Source of the DNA: Roseburia inulinivorans DSM 16841
GTDB lineage: Bacteria > Bacillota > Clostridia > Lachnospirales > Lachnospiraceae
Assembly: GCF_000174195.1 (NCBI RefSeq)
Contig: NZ_ACFY01000040.1
Coordinates: 1 to 64,000 of the forward strand
Length of the DNA stretch: 64,000 bases
Reading direction: 5' to 3'
Below the pieces are notes generated by a model. The model ran no database searches. It had not been told where the DNA came from and worked only from the letters and a program-made list of their open reading frames with translations. The number at the start of each line of letters is the position of its first letter. Position 1 is the first letter of the stretch. The position numbers and the translations under genes were made by a program. Below are positions 1-10,213 of the stretch, piece by piece.

Positions 1-339
1 TGTGGAACCGGAACAACTGCAAGAATGATCACAGATAAGACCGGACTTCCTGTGAAAGGATACAACAGTGGTCCTCTTGGCGGAGACCAGCAGATCGGTG
101 CAAAAATCGTGGAAGGAAGAATTGATTTTGTGGTATTCTTCTCTGATCCATTGACAGCACAGCCACATGACCCGGATGTGAAAGCATTGCTCCGTATTGC
201 ACAGGTTTATGATATTCCAATTGCAAATAACCGTGCGTCTGCAGATTTTATGATCCATTCTGAATTTATGAATGAAGAGTATGAGCATGAAGTAATTAAT
301 TTTAAAAAGAACATCAAAGAGCGCTCTGAAACATTATAG
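1..339 (+). CDS. mgsA: Methylglyoxal synthase, C-terminal part (gene starts before window)
   Basis: MgsA converts dihydroxyacetone phosphate to methylglyoxal and phosphate, a cytosolic bypass of lower glycolysis. The reading frame is open from base 1 and encodes the last 112 residues. The phosphate-binding [10 protein letters not shown] stretch and the conserved [19 protein letters not shown] segment are present, and the end of the protein agrees with the family. The N-terminus lies outside the window. The degV start follows 15 bp downstream with its own ribosome site, so the two genes are probably co-transcribed. The family assignment is secure; the upstream context cannot be seen. Confidence 0.95.
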   Translation, partial: CGTGTTARMITDKTGLPVKGYNSGPLGGDQQIGAKIVEGRIDFVVFFSDPLTAQPHDPDVKALLRIAQVYDIPIANNRASADFMIHSEFMNEEYEHEVINFKKNIKERSETL

Positions 340-354
340 GAGGAAAAGGCCAGG

Positions 355-1230
355 ATGAGCAAAGTAGCAATTGTAACAGACAGTAACAGTGGAATTACAC
401 AGAGTGAAGCAAAAGAATATGGCGTAACGGTTATGCCAATGCCATTTTTTATTAATGACCAGACCTATTATGAAGATATTGATCTGACACAGGAAGATTT
501 TTATCAGAAGCTTTCTGAAGATGCCAATATTTCCACTTCCATGCCTCTTGTCGGAAATGTGACGGACACATGGGATGCTTTGCTGCAGGATTATGATGAG
601 ATCGTGCATATTCCAATGTCCTCCGGGCTCAGTGGTTCCTGCGAGACGGCTATCATGCTTTCACAGGATTATGACGGCAGAGTGCAGGTTGTCAATAATC
701 AGAGAATTTCAGTCACACAGAGACAGTCTGTATTAGACGCAAAGGAACTTGCAGAGAAAGGATACAGCGCAGAGGCAATCAAAGAGATCCTTGAGCGTGA
801 GAAGATGGAGTCCTCCATTTATATTATGGTAGACACACTGTACTATCTGAAAAAAGGCGGACGGATCACTCCGGCTGCTGCAGCACTTGGAACTTTATTA
901 AAATTAAAACCGGTACTTCAGATCCAGGGTGAGAAGCTGGATTCTTTTGCAAAGGCAAGAACGGTAAAACAGGCAAAGAAAATGATGATCGATGCCATGC
1001 GCAATGACTTTGACCATCGTTTCAATGATCCGGAAGGAAAGAATATATATCTGGAGATGGCTTATACACATAATCTGGAAGATGCGGAAGCGTTCAAAAA
1101 AGAGGTCGAGGCAGAATTCCCGGGTATGGAGATTGTGCTGAATCCGTTATCCTTAAGTGTATCCTGTCACATTGGACCGGGAGCGTTAGCAGTTGCATGT
1201 TCCAAAAAGATTCCGGAATTATTAGAGTAG
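355..1230 (+). CDS. DegV family protein (fatty-acid binding)
   Basis: The 291-residue product has the normal length for DegV proteins. These cytosolic lipid-binding proteins present fatty acids to the fatty-acid kinase FakA. The N-terminal VTDSNSGI motif and the central STSMP and MSSGLSGS segments, which contact the carboxylate in known DegV structures, are all visible. The start follows an AGGAGG-like site. A strong hairpin terminator lies about 70 bp downstream. The sequence does not show which fatty acid or which FakA partner is involved. Confidence 0.92.
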   Translation: MSKVAIVTDSNSGITQSEAKEYGVTVMPMPFFINDQTYYEDIDLTQEDFYQKLSEDANISTSMPLVGNVTDTWDALLQDYDEIVHIPMSSGLSGSCETAIMLSQDYDGRVQVVNNQRISVTQRQSVLDAKELAEKGYSAEAIKEILEREKMESSIYIMVDTLYYLKKGGRITPAAAALGTLLKLKPVLQIQGEKLDSFAKARTVKQAKKMMIDAMRNDFDHRFNDPEGKNIYLEMAYTHNLEDAEAFKKEVEAEFPGMEIVLNPLSLSVSCHIGPGALAVACSKKIPELLE

Positions 1231-1297
1231 AGACTTAAGAATTCACAAAACCATACGATATATATAATAGTACATTGGATGTAAGAGAAAAATGACC

Positions 1298-1346
1298 AGG
1301 ACGGCATATGATTTGAGAGAGAAAAGAATCATATGTCGTCCTTTTG
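1298..1346 (+). terminator. Intrinsic terminator after degV
   Basis: A 15-bp stem (1299–1313 with 1327–1341, one G·U pair) has a 13-nt loop and is followed by TTTT. It ends the mgsA–degV transcript. I see no other convincing element in the 209-bp gap to the next gene. Confidence 0.85.
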
Positions 1347-1439
1347 GCATTGATAAAAGAAAATCAGATTTAAAGTGCATATCGGAAATACATCATATTG
1401 TAAAAACAGCAGAGTTTGACATGGGTGTGGAGGAGAGTT

Positions 1440-2093
1440 ATGAGTATGGCAAATGTAACAAAGACAACCAGAATACAGGCAATTGCAGAGTTGCAGAAAC
1501 GAAAAACAGAAATCCAGAATCGGTTACAGAACGGACAATCGCAGGATTCTACAACAATTTGCGGCAATTCTTTTACGGAGGATGAATGGAAAAAAATCAT
1601 TCAGAAAATGGATGAATATCTGACCGAGGTAAAGCAGGAGCAGAAAGAGCGGTTTGAAAAACGCGATAAGGAAAAGGAAATCCAGCAGTTTTATGAGAAA
1701 ATGAAAATGGCAGAGCAGTATAAAAAGCCACAGGCGGAGAAATTAACCATACAGAAGCATTTAGATGGTGAGGACATTGCTCCATACTCTTATCTGGCGG
1801 AGGATGGAGTGATCACTTATAATGGCGTGTCATTTTTCTGTGATTATGAGAATAATGCGATCACACTTGGCGACATGAGTGATGAAAAGAATGTCATTAC
1901 AGTGCAGTTAGAGAATGGAGGCTGCCTGAAAGTGAACAGGGACAATATCGAAGATCTGTCAAAAGCGATTGCAATGTTTTCACCGGAGGATATACGGAGA
2001 ATCTTAGTTGCATTGCAGCAGGACGCAAAAGTCCGCCAGATGCAGCAGGAGATCGAGCAGGACAAGATCAAGCAGCTTCTGGCGGAACGTTAA
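1440..2093 (+). CDS. Conserved-looking protein of unknown function, coiled-coil rich
   Basis: I do not recognise this 217-residue protein. The start is set at the ATG at 1440, which follows a GGAGGAGA site; the TTG at 1416 lacks one. It has no signal peptide or membrane segment. Residues about 5–30 and 45–95 are charged, Gln/Lys/Glu-rich helices likely to form coiled coil. A compact middle part (about 105–165) looks like a small beta domain, and the end is again helical and charged. The gene is convergent with the aminotransferase, 2 bp away, and stands alone after a terminator. No function is proposed. Confidence 0.7.
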   Translation: MSMANVTKTTRIQAIAELQKRKTEIQNRLQNGQSQDSTTICGNSFTEDEWKKIIQKMDEYLTEVKQEQKERFEKRDKEKEIQQFYEKMKMAEQYKKPQAEKLTIQKHLDGEDIAPYSYLAEDGVITYNGVSFFCDYENNAITLGDMSDEKNVITVQLENGGCLKVNRDNIEDLSKAIAMFSPEDIRRILVALQQDAKVRQMQQEIEQDKIKQLLAER

Positions 2094-2095
2094 GC

Positions 2096-3189
2096 TTATT
2101 CGTTATTTAAAAGACAATGCAGCAATCTGTCGTTATCTTCCGGATTCATGATACAGAAACGAATGTACTTATTATCTAAGAATGGGAAGGTGGAACAGTC
2201 ACGGATCATCATTTTCTCACGGATCGCGCGGTCAAACAGTTCCTGCGATGTAAGATCATTGCGGAGGATACGGACTAACATAAAATTCCCACTTGGTTTG
2301 TACACCTTGTAGTCAGGACTTTCACAAAATGCCTGATACATACGGGCACGTTCCTTTGTGATCAGATCCTTTGTCTCTTTGATATAGGCAGTATCGGAAA
2401 ACATTGTTTCCCCGGCAACAACTGCAAGCGAGTTGATCGTCCATGGATTCTTTCGTGTGTTGATTGCCTTGATGAGATCCCGGTTTCCGGTGATGGCATA
2501 GCCAAGGCGGAGTCCCGGTGCTGCGAAAAACTTCGAGGTTCCGCGCAGAATGACAATGTTATTGTAATAGTTTGTCAGCGGTACGGAATCGATCTCTTCC
2601 ATGTTTTCTGCAAATTCCACATACGTTTCATCGACCATGACATAAATATCGTATTCTTTGCAGGCATCTAAAATATGGCGCATATCGGCACTTGTGATGC
2701 AGGATGATGTCGGGTTGTTTGGATTGCAGATGACTAAAAGGTCGATATTCTCATTCAGGTGTGAGATGAAATCATTTACATCCAGTCTGAAATCGTCTTT
2801 TTCCCGGAGTGGATAATAAAGGGTTGTTCCACCACCAAGAGAAATCTCACGTTCGTACTCGGAATAAGTAGGGCCGATGATCATTGCCTTCTTCGGATGC
2901 TCAATCTGGATGAAAAGGGAGATCAGCTCGGTAGAACCGTTTCCAACGATCACATTTTCATGATCAGTGCCACAGTATGCGGCAATGCATTTGCGCAGGG
3001 AGGTGTATTCCCTGTCCGGATAAGTGGTAATGGCATCGATCTTGTCTGCTAAGGTTGTCCGCAGCAAAGGGGATACGCCAAGCGGATTGACATTTGCCGA
3101 AAAGCTTACAATTTCCTCTTTTTGATTCCATAGATTTCTTCTATTTTCTCTAAATCACTTCCATGGAAGTGGTCTTTGTGTTTTATCAT
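2096..3189 (-). CDS. PLP-dependent aminotransferase, HisC/CobD-like (1-bp frameshift near 3121)
   Basis: This is a class I/II fold enzyme of the histidinol-phosphate aminotransferase / threonine-phosphate decarboxylase group. The PLP lysine lies in GTSKFFAAPGLRLGY, and the NPNNPTS and VDETYVEF motifs are intact. The best start is the ATG at 3189, behind GGAGTAATCA. That frame stops after about 26 residues, while the main frame resumes without overlap. Restoring one T in the five-T run 3119–3123 joins MIKHKDHFHGSDLEKI to SFSANVNPLGVSP, the usual N-terminus of this group, giving about 364 residues. The break is probably a read error. HisC and CobD roles cannot be separated, because no histidine or cobalamin genes are adjacent. 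Confidence 0.8.
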
Positions 3190-3217
3190 TGATTACTCCT
3201 CCAAATTAGTTTATAAT
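3189..3217 (+). promoter_or_regulatory. Sigma-A promoter for the DUF5717 cluster
   Basis: TTGATT (3189–3194), a 17-bp spacer and TATAAT (3212–3217) fit the vegetative consensus. The −35 box overlaps the start codon of the divergent aminotransferase gene. This is prediction from sequence only. Confidence 0.6.
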
Positions 3218-3219
3218 TT

Positions 3220-3247
3220 ATTATAGTCATTGCTTAAAAAAAAGCAA
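3220..3247 (-). promoter_or_regulatory. Sigma-A promoter for the aminotransferase
   Basis: Read on the minus strand, TTGCTT (3247–3242), a 16-bp spacer and TATAAT (3225–3220) precede the start at 3189. It interleaves with the divergent promoter of the DUF5717 gene. The −35 box is also one arm of a TTGCTT/AAGCAA inverted repeat at 3230–3247. Confidence 0.55.
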
Positions 3248-3274
3248 TAAAAATAGATAGGAGCAGGTGTCGGA

Positions 3275-6200
3275 TTGCGGAAAAGGATACAACAGCTTGC
3301 AAATGGAAAATTCGATAACAATGGTCCGAAACTATCTCTGTCTACGGAGAAGATAGAGTTAGAGGTATTGGAAGGAAAGGATGAAACAGGCAGTTTTGTC
3401 ATTACGAGCACGAATCAGGTAAAAATGCGTGGCATCATTTATTCTTCCAATCCGCGTATGGAATGTCTTACACCTCAGTTTGAGGGGGAAGAAGTGCGTA
3501 TTCGGTATCAGTTTCACAGTGAGGGGCTGATAGAAGGGGATATTCAGAAAGGCGAGTTTTTTATCGTATGTAACCAGGGGGAATATAACCTTTCTTTTGT
3601 TGTGTCCATTTCCAGGTTGTATGCGGATTCTTCCTTTGGAAAAATCAAGAATCTGGATGACTTTTGCAGGCTTGCGAAGGAAAATTATGATGAGGCATAC
3701 CGTTTATTTTATTCCAGCAATTTCAAAAACCTGATCAGGGAAGATAAAGACCGTATTCTCTATGAGGGACTGAGAATGCAGCCGCAAGCTGCATTGATCG
3801 TGGAAACATTTCTGATCGCTTCCCATCATAAGAAGAAAGTGGAGGTCACGTTCGAAGAGACTGAGAAAAGTTTTTATGGTGTGCAGGAACAGCGGAAAGA
3901 GCAGTTAGAGATCCAGAAACCACAATGGGGTGCTGTCCGTATCCACGTTTCTTCAGATGCAGACTTTTTGATTCCGGGAAAACAGATCATCACAGAAAAT
4001 GACTTTATCGGAAGTACCTGCTTTTACGAGTATTATATCGATGCAGATGCAATGCATGCCGGTAAGAATTTTGGGAGACTGTGTTTTGAACTCCCGGATC
4101 AGTCTTTTCTTTATACCGTTACCGCTTCCAGTAAGGAGAGAGAGGAAGAGCGGGAGGTTTCTGAACATAGGGAAGCCGGACAGGCGCGGACAGAACTTAT
4201 GCAGCTTTATATTGATTACCGGTTGAAACGGATCGTTACCGGAGTATGGGCAAAAAGTTCTGTGGAACTGTTGGATCATCTGGCAATTTTAGAGCCGGAA
4301 GAACCAATGCATCGCCTAATGAAGGCGCAGGCACTTTTGATCAACCGGCAGAAGCAGGAGGCAAGCTGGATTTTAACAGACTACAAACGGGAATGTCTTG
4401 ACCGGACAACACCGGTCTGGGGATACTATCTGTATCTATGTACACTGATGGAACGCGAAGAGTCTTATGTGGATCGTCTGACGGAGGAGATCGAGCAGAT
4501 TTTTCATCATTATCCGGATGATTCCATGTTGTTTTGGATTCTTTTATTTGTAAAAGACGAGTTTTACCGCAATAGTTCCAGAAGATTCAAGGCGATTGAG
4601 CAGTGGATCGGACGAGGCTTTCACAGCCCATATCTGTATCTGGAAGCATATTATCTGATCTGGCAGGATACATATCTTTTATCGGGGTTAAACGATTTTA
4701 CATTAAAGATTTTAAGGTGGGCAGCAAAACAGGATGTGATCTCGAAAGATATTGCATTGCAGGTGCGCAATCTGTTGCCGGAACAGAGGGAATATCAGAA
4801 AAAATGGTATCCGGTTCTGGAGAAATGTTATGAGGCAGATCCTTCAGAGGAGATGGTCGCAGCGATATGCACTTATCTGATCCGTGGACAGCAGTTTGCA
4901 CCAAAATATCATGTCTGGTATGAGCGTGGAATTGACAGTGAAATCCGTATCACGAATCTGTACGAGGCGTTTTTGATCTCTATGGATCCGAATGAGGTGA
5001 CTGCGATCCCAAAGATGATCCAATTATATTTTCAGTATAACAGTGGTCTTTCCTACCGTTATATGGCGGTCTTATATGTGAATATCATCGCAGCAAAGGA
5101 AAACAGCCGGATGTATACCATAAATACCGCAGAAATATGGAACAGTTTGCGCTTGCACAGATGGAAGCCGGACATATGGATGACAATCTGGCGATTCTAT
5201 ACCAGGAGATTCTTCCTGTCAGCATCCTGAATGAGGAACTGGCGCACAAAGCGGCAGAAGTTTTATTTGTACATAAATTATGCTGTGAGAACCATGGGAT
5301 TGCAAAGGCATACATCCTGCACTGGCAGTTAAAAGCACCACAGGTTGTTACACTGACGAACGGATGCGGATATTTTAAGGCATATTCCAAAGATTACACA
5401 GTCATTCTCTGCGATACCGAGGGAAATTGTTATACCGATGATTATCAGGATGAGGCATTACTTCACCCGGAAAATTATCTGGAAAAATGTATGGAGCTTG
5501 CACCGGAGGAATTGTCATATCTCTTGTATTATTTCGATGGCAAAAGGGGATGTGGCGATTTTGCGGTGGAAGACGGAAGATATTTTCGTATGCTGACACA
5601 GTCGGAGCGTGTCAGTGATGAATATAAAGCTTATCTGATTCCGGAGATCATCCGCTTTTATCAGAAAAAAGGCGAAATGCTTGTGATAGAACCATATCTG
5701 AATGAAGTGGATATCCGTAATATGACGCTGGAAAATCAGTGTTATATAGAGGAGATGCTCATAGAGACACATCAGTTTGAACGGGCATTTCAGCTGGTAC
5801 ACCACTATGGATATGACAGACTTGGAAGCAGGGCAGGAGTGGAATTGTGCAGTTATGAGATCACGGAACATTCATTTGAGGAGAATGATTATCTGCTCGG
5901 AATGGCACAGAACTGTTTTTTACATGAAAAATATAATGATGTGATCCTGATTTATCTGTGCAAATTTTTTCAGGGACCAACCAAGCAGATGGCTGCTATC
6001 TGGAAAGCTGCCAGAGAATTTGAGATCGATACCTTTGATCTGGAGGAGCGTATTATCACGCAGATGCTTTATTCGACAGATTATGTGGATGAGATCGAAC
6101 GGATTTATGACAGTTATCTTGCCGGTGGTGGCAGGGAATTAGTCTGCATGGCGTACCTTTCTTATTTTTCCCATTATTATCTGGTGAATGATATGATGAT

Positions 6201-6801
6201 ACCGGAACATGTATTTTCACAGATCAGGGAGCGCTATCTTGCGGGGCAGACATTAAATGATGCATGTCTGCTCGGTCTGTTAAAGCAATTGTCTGAAATT
6301 TCTGCACCAGATGCAGCTGACCAAAAAATAGCAGACGAACTTTTGATGAAGTATACCGGAAGAAATTTATATTTTGCTTTCTACAAAAAGTTCGGGGAGA
6401 CAATGATCAGAAAATATCATCTGTATGATAAGTTTTTTGTGGAATATCATACAAAGGCAGACCAGCATGTGCTGTTAAACTATAGTGTAAACGGTGGGGA
6501 ATACCATAAGGAAGAGATCCCGGAGGTTTATGACGGTATTTATGTGAAGGCGTTTGTGCTGTTGTTTGGGGAATCCGTGTCCTATTATATTTCAGAGAAG
6601 CTTCATGGGGAGTGGAAAGTGGTGGAAAGCCGGCAGATTTCAAACCAGAATATGTATGGGGATAAAGACCAGAGCCGGTATGATGTGATCAACAATATTA
6701 TGTTTGCTTATGCCATGCAGGATGAGACAATGCTTTCAGAGAGCATGCGAAAGTATGTAAGCATGGACGATACCGTAAAGAAGCTTTTTAAATTGCTATA
6801 A
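3275..6801 (+). CDS. Giant DUF5717-type protein (1-bp frameshift near 5101)
   Basis: Two overlapping frames (3275–5230 and 5137–6801) make one protein of about 1,175 residues if one A is restored in the run 5100–5103, giving the continuous reading IIAAKEKQPDVYHKYRRNMEQF. Start is TTG 3275 behind AGGAGCAGG. Residues 20–115 look like a beta-sandwich (Ig-like) domain. Most of the remainder is helical and repeat-like, with irregular hairpins resembling a TPR-type solenoid, rich in Tyr, Leu and Glu. The last 150 residues return to beta strands. There is no signal peptide or membrane span. I believe it matches the Lachnospiraceae family DUF5717, whose function is unknown. It leads a four-gene cluster and is probably a scaffold. 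Confidence 0.75.
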
Positions 6802-6827
6802 AAATATTGGAAAGGACGGCACATAAG

Positions 6828-8055
6828 ATGACGCAGCAGTGTTATTATATTGGAATCGATATGGACGACAGGAATGCCGTCATCAGTTATTACAAAGCCG
6901 GCATGAGAGAGCCGGAAACACTGAGTACGATCGCAGGAAGTGAGATTTACCAGATCCCGGTGGCGTTGATCAAAAAGCGGGGGATCGGACAGTGGTTTAT
7001 CGGTGAGGAGGCAAAAAAGATGGCATTGATCCAGAATGAAGATGTGATCGGCCATCTGCTTGACAATGCACTTGCAAAGAACAGGTAACTGTGGAAAACA
7101 TCGTGTATGAGGCAGAGGAACTTTTTGCGCTCTATATCAAGAAACTGCTTCTTTTAGCGAGCCGTCTGGGAAATCCGGGACTGCCGGACTGCCTGGTGAT
7201 CACAGTGGAAGCCCTGTCAAGAGAACTGACGGAGCTGTTCGGAAAGGTGGCAGAAGATCTCGGATTAGGACGCAGTCAATTGATTTTACAGGACAGAAAA
7301 GAAAGTTTTTATTATTTTGTATACAACCAGAAGCAGGAGTTATGGCTGCATGATATTTTTTGTTTGACTGCCGTGGAGATGAAGTGAGATGCTGTGCTAC
7401 CGTCCGTGATACAAGAACAGTGCCACAGATGGTAACGATCACAGAGGAAGTACATGCATTAGACGGAATCCATAAAGATGAGTCATTTTATAAGATCCTG
7501 CTTGACAGTTTTCATGGACATATCTGTTCCTCTGTGTATCTTGTCGGAGATGGATTTGACGGTGACTGGATGAAAATGTCTCTTTCCTACATGTGTAAGG
7601 GACGGAGGGCATTTATAGGTAAGAACCTTTATTCCAAGGGAGCCTGCTATGCGGCGATCGTCCGTGAACAGAAAAATCCATGGCCGTATGTCTATATGGG
7701 CGACAATGAAATGAAAGTGAATGTCAGCCTGAAAGTGAAAAATCGTGGGAAATGGGAATTTTTGTCTTTGATCAATGCGGGAGACAACTGGTATGAAGCT
7801 TCCGGAGACTGTGAGGTGCTGCTGGATGGAGATAAGGAGATTGATTTCTGGCTTCAGCTGCCACACAGCAGGGATGCAAGGATAGAAAAGCTGGAATTAT
7901 CGGATCTGCCGGAACGCAAGCCGAAAACTACAAGACTCCGGATCAGTGCAAAACCGGTTTCTGATTCCAGGGTAAAGATTAAAATCCGTGATCTTGGGTT
8001 TGGCGAGATTGTGAAGAGCTCGGATCTGACATGGGAATATACAATGTCATTGTAA
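6828..8055 (+). CDS. DUF5716-type, degenerate Hsp70/actin-fold protein (two 1-bp frameshifts)
   Basis: Three frames (6828–7088, about 7091–7387 and 7360–8055) join into about 409 residues after restoring one G at 7084–7085 and one T in the six-T run 7356–7361. The order of motifs resembles the nucleotide-binding domain of Hsp70: YYIGIDMDD (phosphate 1), WFIGEEAKK, a helical lobe ending in CLVITVEALS, LFDCRGDEV at phosphate 2 where Hsp70 has DLGGGT, and VYLVGDGFDGDWM at the adenosine site. A C-terminal beta-rich domain (about residues 300–409) could be a substrate-type domain. Loss of the Gly-rich phosphate loop suggests weak or no ATPase activity. The DUF5716 name is from memory; the fold is inferred. 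Confidence 0.65.
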
Positions 8056-8070
8056 AGAGGGAGTGGGAAG

Positions 8071-8904
8071 ATGGGAGAATTGATTTTATGCAGCCATCCA
8101 ATTGCTGCTATGCCATACTATATTGATAATATCTCACTCAATGTATATTCGCTGGAGGAACTCTGCTATTATATTGAAAACCATCTGTATCTGATCGAGG
8201 CAGATTTTATGAGTGAGGAACTCTGTCTCTGGATCGGGCAGGAACTTGATGAAAAAGATCTGGCACAGTCGCTGCGCAGTGTTTTGCTCGGAAATGGGAG
8301 TCTTTCTGATTTTACGGAACTGATCTTAAGAAGCTGCGGATACTGTTCAGAAGACACGATACGCCATATCCGTTCTGTGCTGCTGGATATGCAGAATAAA
8401 TCTGTATTTGAATGTTCGAAGATCCGGGCAGACCGTTACATGGAGAGTGAAAAGTATGTGAAAGCGATCCATGAATACCGGAAACTGCTTGGAATGGAGG
8501 AGGAGTGCAAAAAAAATCCGGTCTTAGAGGGCAATATCAGGCACAATCTTGGAACTGCCTGTGCAGAGTTATTTTTATTTGACGAGGCTGCGGCGAATTT
8601 TCTGAATGCATACCGGCTGAACCAGAACAGAGAGTCACTGGCTGCGTGTATGGCAGCCTGCCGTCTGGCAAAAAAAACAGATATTTTAAAAAAATACAAG
8701 GAAGAATTTCATGTTTCGGACGAAGCGTTTAAGAGTATGTCAGACCAATGGAATTCTGTTTTAAAAAGTGAGGATATTCTAAAAAAGCAAAGTGAGGCCG
8801 AACGTCTCATAAAAGATGCACAGGGACAGCTGGAGGAGAATAAACCGCTTATGGAACAGATCAGGAAATGGTCAGAAGCGTATAAAAAAAGTTGTAGATT
8901 ATAA
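8071..8904 (+). CDS. Helical-repeat (TPR-like) protein of unknown function
   Basis: The 277-residue protein starts after GGGAGTGGGAAG, 15 bp behind the DUF5716 gene. The first 120 residues form an all-helical Leu/Glu-rich region with no recognised motif. Residues about 130–220 look like two or three TPR hairpins (ADRYMESEKYVKAIHEYRKLL; LGTACAELFLFDEAAANFLNAYRLN). The C-terminal 45 residues are a charged helix likely to form coiled coil. No membrane segment or signal peptide is seen. It is probably an adaptor for its cluster partners, which is inferred from architecture and position only. Confidence 0.7.
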   Translation: MGELILCSHPIAAMPYYIDNISLNVYSLEELCYYIENHLYLIEADFMSEELCLWIGQELDEKDLAQSLRSVLLGNGSLSDFTELILRSCGYCSEDTIRHIRSVLLDMQNKSVFECSKIRADRYMESEKYVKAIHEYRKLLGMEEECKKNPVLEGNIRHNLGTACAELFLFDEAAANFLNAYRLNQNRESLAACMAACRLAKKTDILKKYKEEFHVSDEAFKSMSDQWNSVLKSEDILKKQSEAERLIKDAQGQLEENKPLMEQIRKWSEAYKKSCRL

Positions 8905-8915
8905 GGGATGAGCAT

Positions 8916-10079
8916 ATGTTTTTTTTCAAAAGAAGAAAAAAGAAAAGACACTGGAAAATAAATTTGATGAACTGAATGAAGGCATTCTGAATGAAAAGGA
9001 CAGGGAGAATCCACATAAAGTGGAGCATTATGTCATTGAACGTCTGGAGCAGATGATCGAGACAACGAAAGAGATCGAGGATGAAAAGGCAGAATACAAA
9101 GTGGTCACTTCTTATCTGAATGATATCCAGACTCTGGAAGGGCTGACAGAGGAAGAAAAAAGCCGATCACAGATATCGCATCCAATATTGTTGCTTTAAA
9201 TAAAACACGATATGAACTGATGCATTCCGAGAAAAAATTGCAGATGTGCAGTTTGCACAGATGCAGCAGGAGGAGAGTGATATTCCAAATGCGATCAAAC
9301 GCCTTCAGTCCAACGAGGCTTATCTGGAGACTATCAGGCGTGACATGAAATACCTGGAGCGTGAGAAGGGAGAATGGCAGTTATATCAGGAGATCCTTTC
9401 CCATGACAGGGTAAAAATGCAGAAGTTCATGTATGTGGCAGCAGGACTGTCTGTGACTGCGGCATTGATTCTTCTGATCACGCAGATCATACTGGGGACA
9501 GATATGAGACTCATCTGGATGATCCTTATTTTTATAGCAGTACTGGGCATCTGCCTTCCGTATCTGAAAATGATGAATGACAGGACCGAGAGCCGGAGAG
9601 CAAAGGCAAATGCGGATAAGGCGATCACTCTTTTGAATAAAGTGAAGATCAAATATGTCAATATGACAAATGCAGTGGATTATGCATGTGAAAAATATCA
9701 TGTCCGCAATGGAAAAGAACTGGAATATATCTGGGAATGCTATATGGATGCGGTCAAACAGAAAGAGAAGTTTGAACAGAACAGTGATGATATTGATTAT
9801 TTTAACAACCGTATGATCCGGGAACTCTCCGCATATCGTTTATATGATTCACGGGTATGGATTCCGCAGGCAGCTGCACTGATCGACCACAAGGAGATGG
9901 TGGAGATCACCCATAATCTTGTGATGCGCAGACAGAAGCTTCGAAGCCGGATGGAATACAATGCCGGTATCTTAAAAGAACAGCGCACGGAAGTGGCAAA
10001 GTTTATGGAAGAAATGCCGGAGATGAGACCTCAGATCCAGGATATACTCGATTCTGTTGACCGGTTAAGCCGGCCGTGA
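8916..10079 (+). CDS. Membrane-anchored coiled-coil protein (three 1-bp frameshifts)
   Basis: One gene of about 388 residues is recovered by restoring one A in each of three six-A runs (8936–8941, 9156–9161, 9232–9237). The joined N-terminus reads MFFFKRRKKEKTLENKF, then KVEHYVIERLEQMIETTKEI, a long charged coiled coil up to about residue 165. Two adjacent hydrophobic segments (VAAGLSVTAALILLITQIIL and a second ending ICLPYL) form a membrane hairpin, followed by another long helical, charged region. No family is recognised. It would tether the preceding proteins to the inner membrane face, which is inference. All three breaks have the same form, so they are likely read errors. Confidence 0.65.
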
Positions 10080-10153
10080 TGAAAAACCGGTATGACCGCT
10101 AAGATGAGATGTTCAGTTGAAAAAATTAAAAATAATAAATTTTAAAGAATGGA

Positions 10154-10181
10154 TTGTTATTTTCTGGAAAAGTGATAAAAT
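10154..10181 (+). promoter_or_regulatory. Sigma-A type promoter upstream of the chemoreceptor
   Basis: TTGTTA (10154–10159), a 16-bp spacer and TAAAAT (10176–10181), with a TGA extension before the −10 (TGn motif), lie 32 bp before the start codon. I looked for a sigma-28 site, usual for chemoreceptors, and found none convincing here. Confidence 0.5.
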
Positions 10182-10213
10182 ATTTAAAAAAATAAATTAC
10201 GAAGGGAAAAATA

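Noticed and set aside
10081..10213. Sigma-28 promoter for the chemoreceptor
   Set aside because: ACCGCTAA at 10095–10102 has no TAAA at the correct distance; a sigma-A type promoter fits better.
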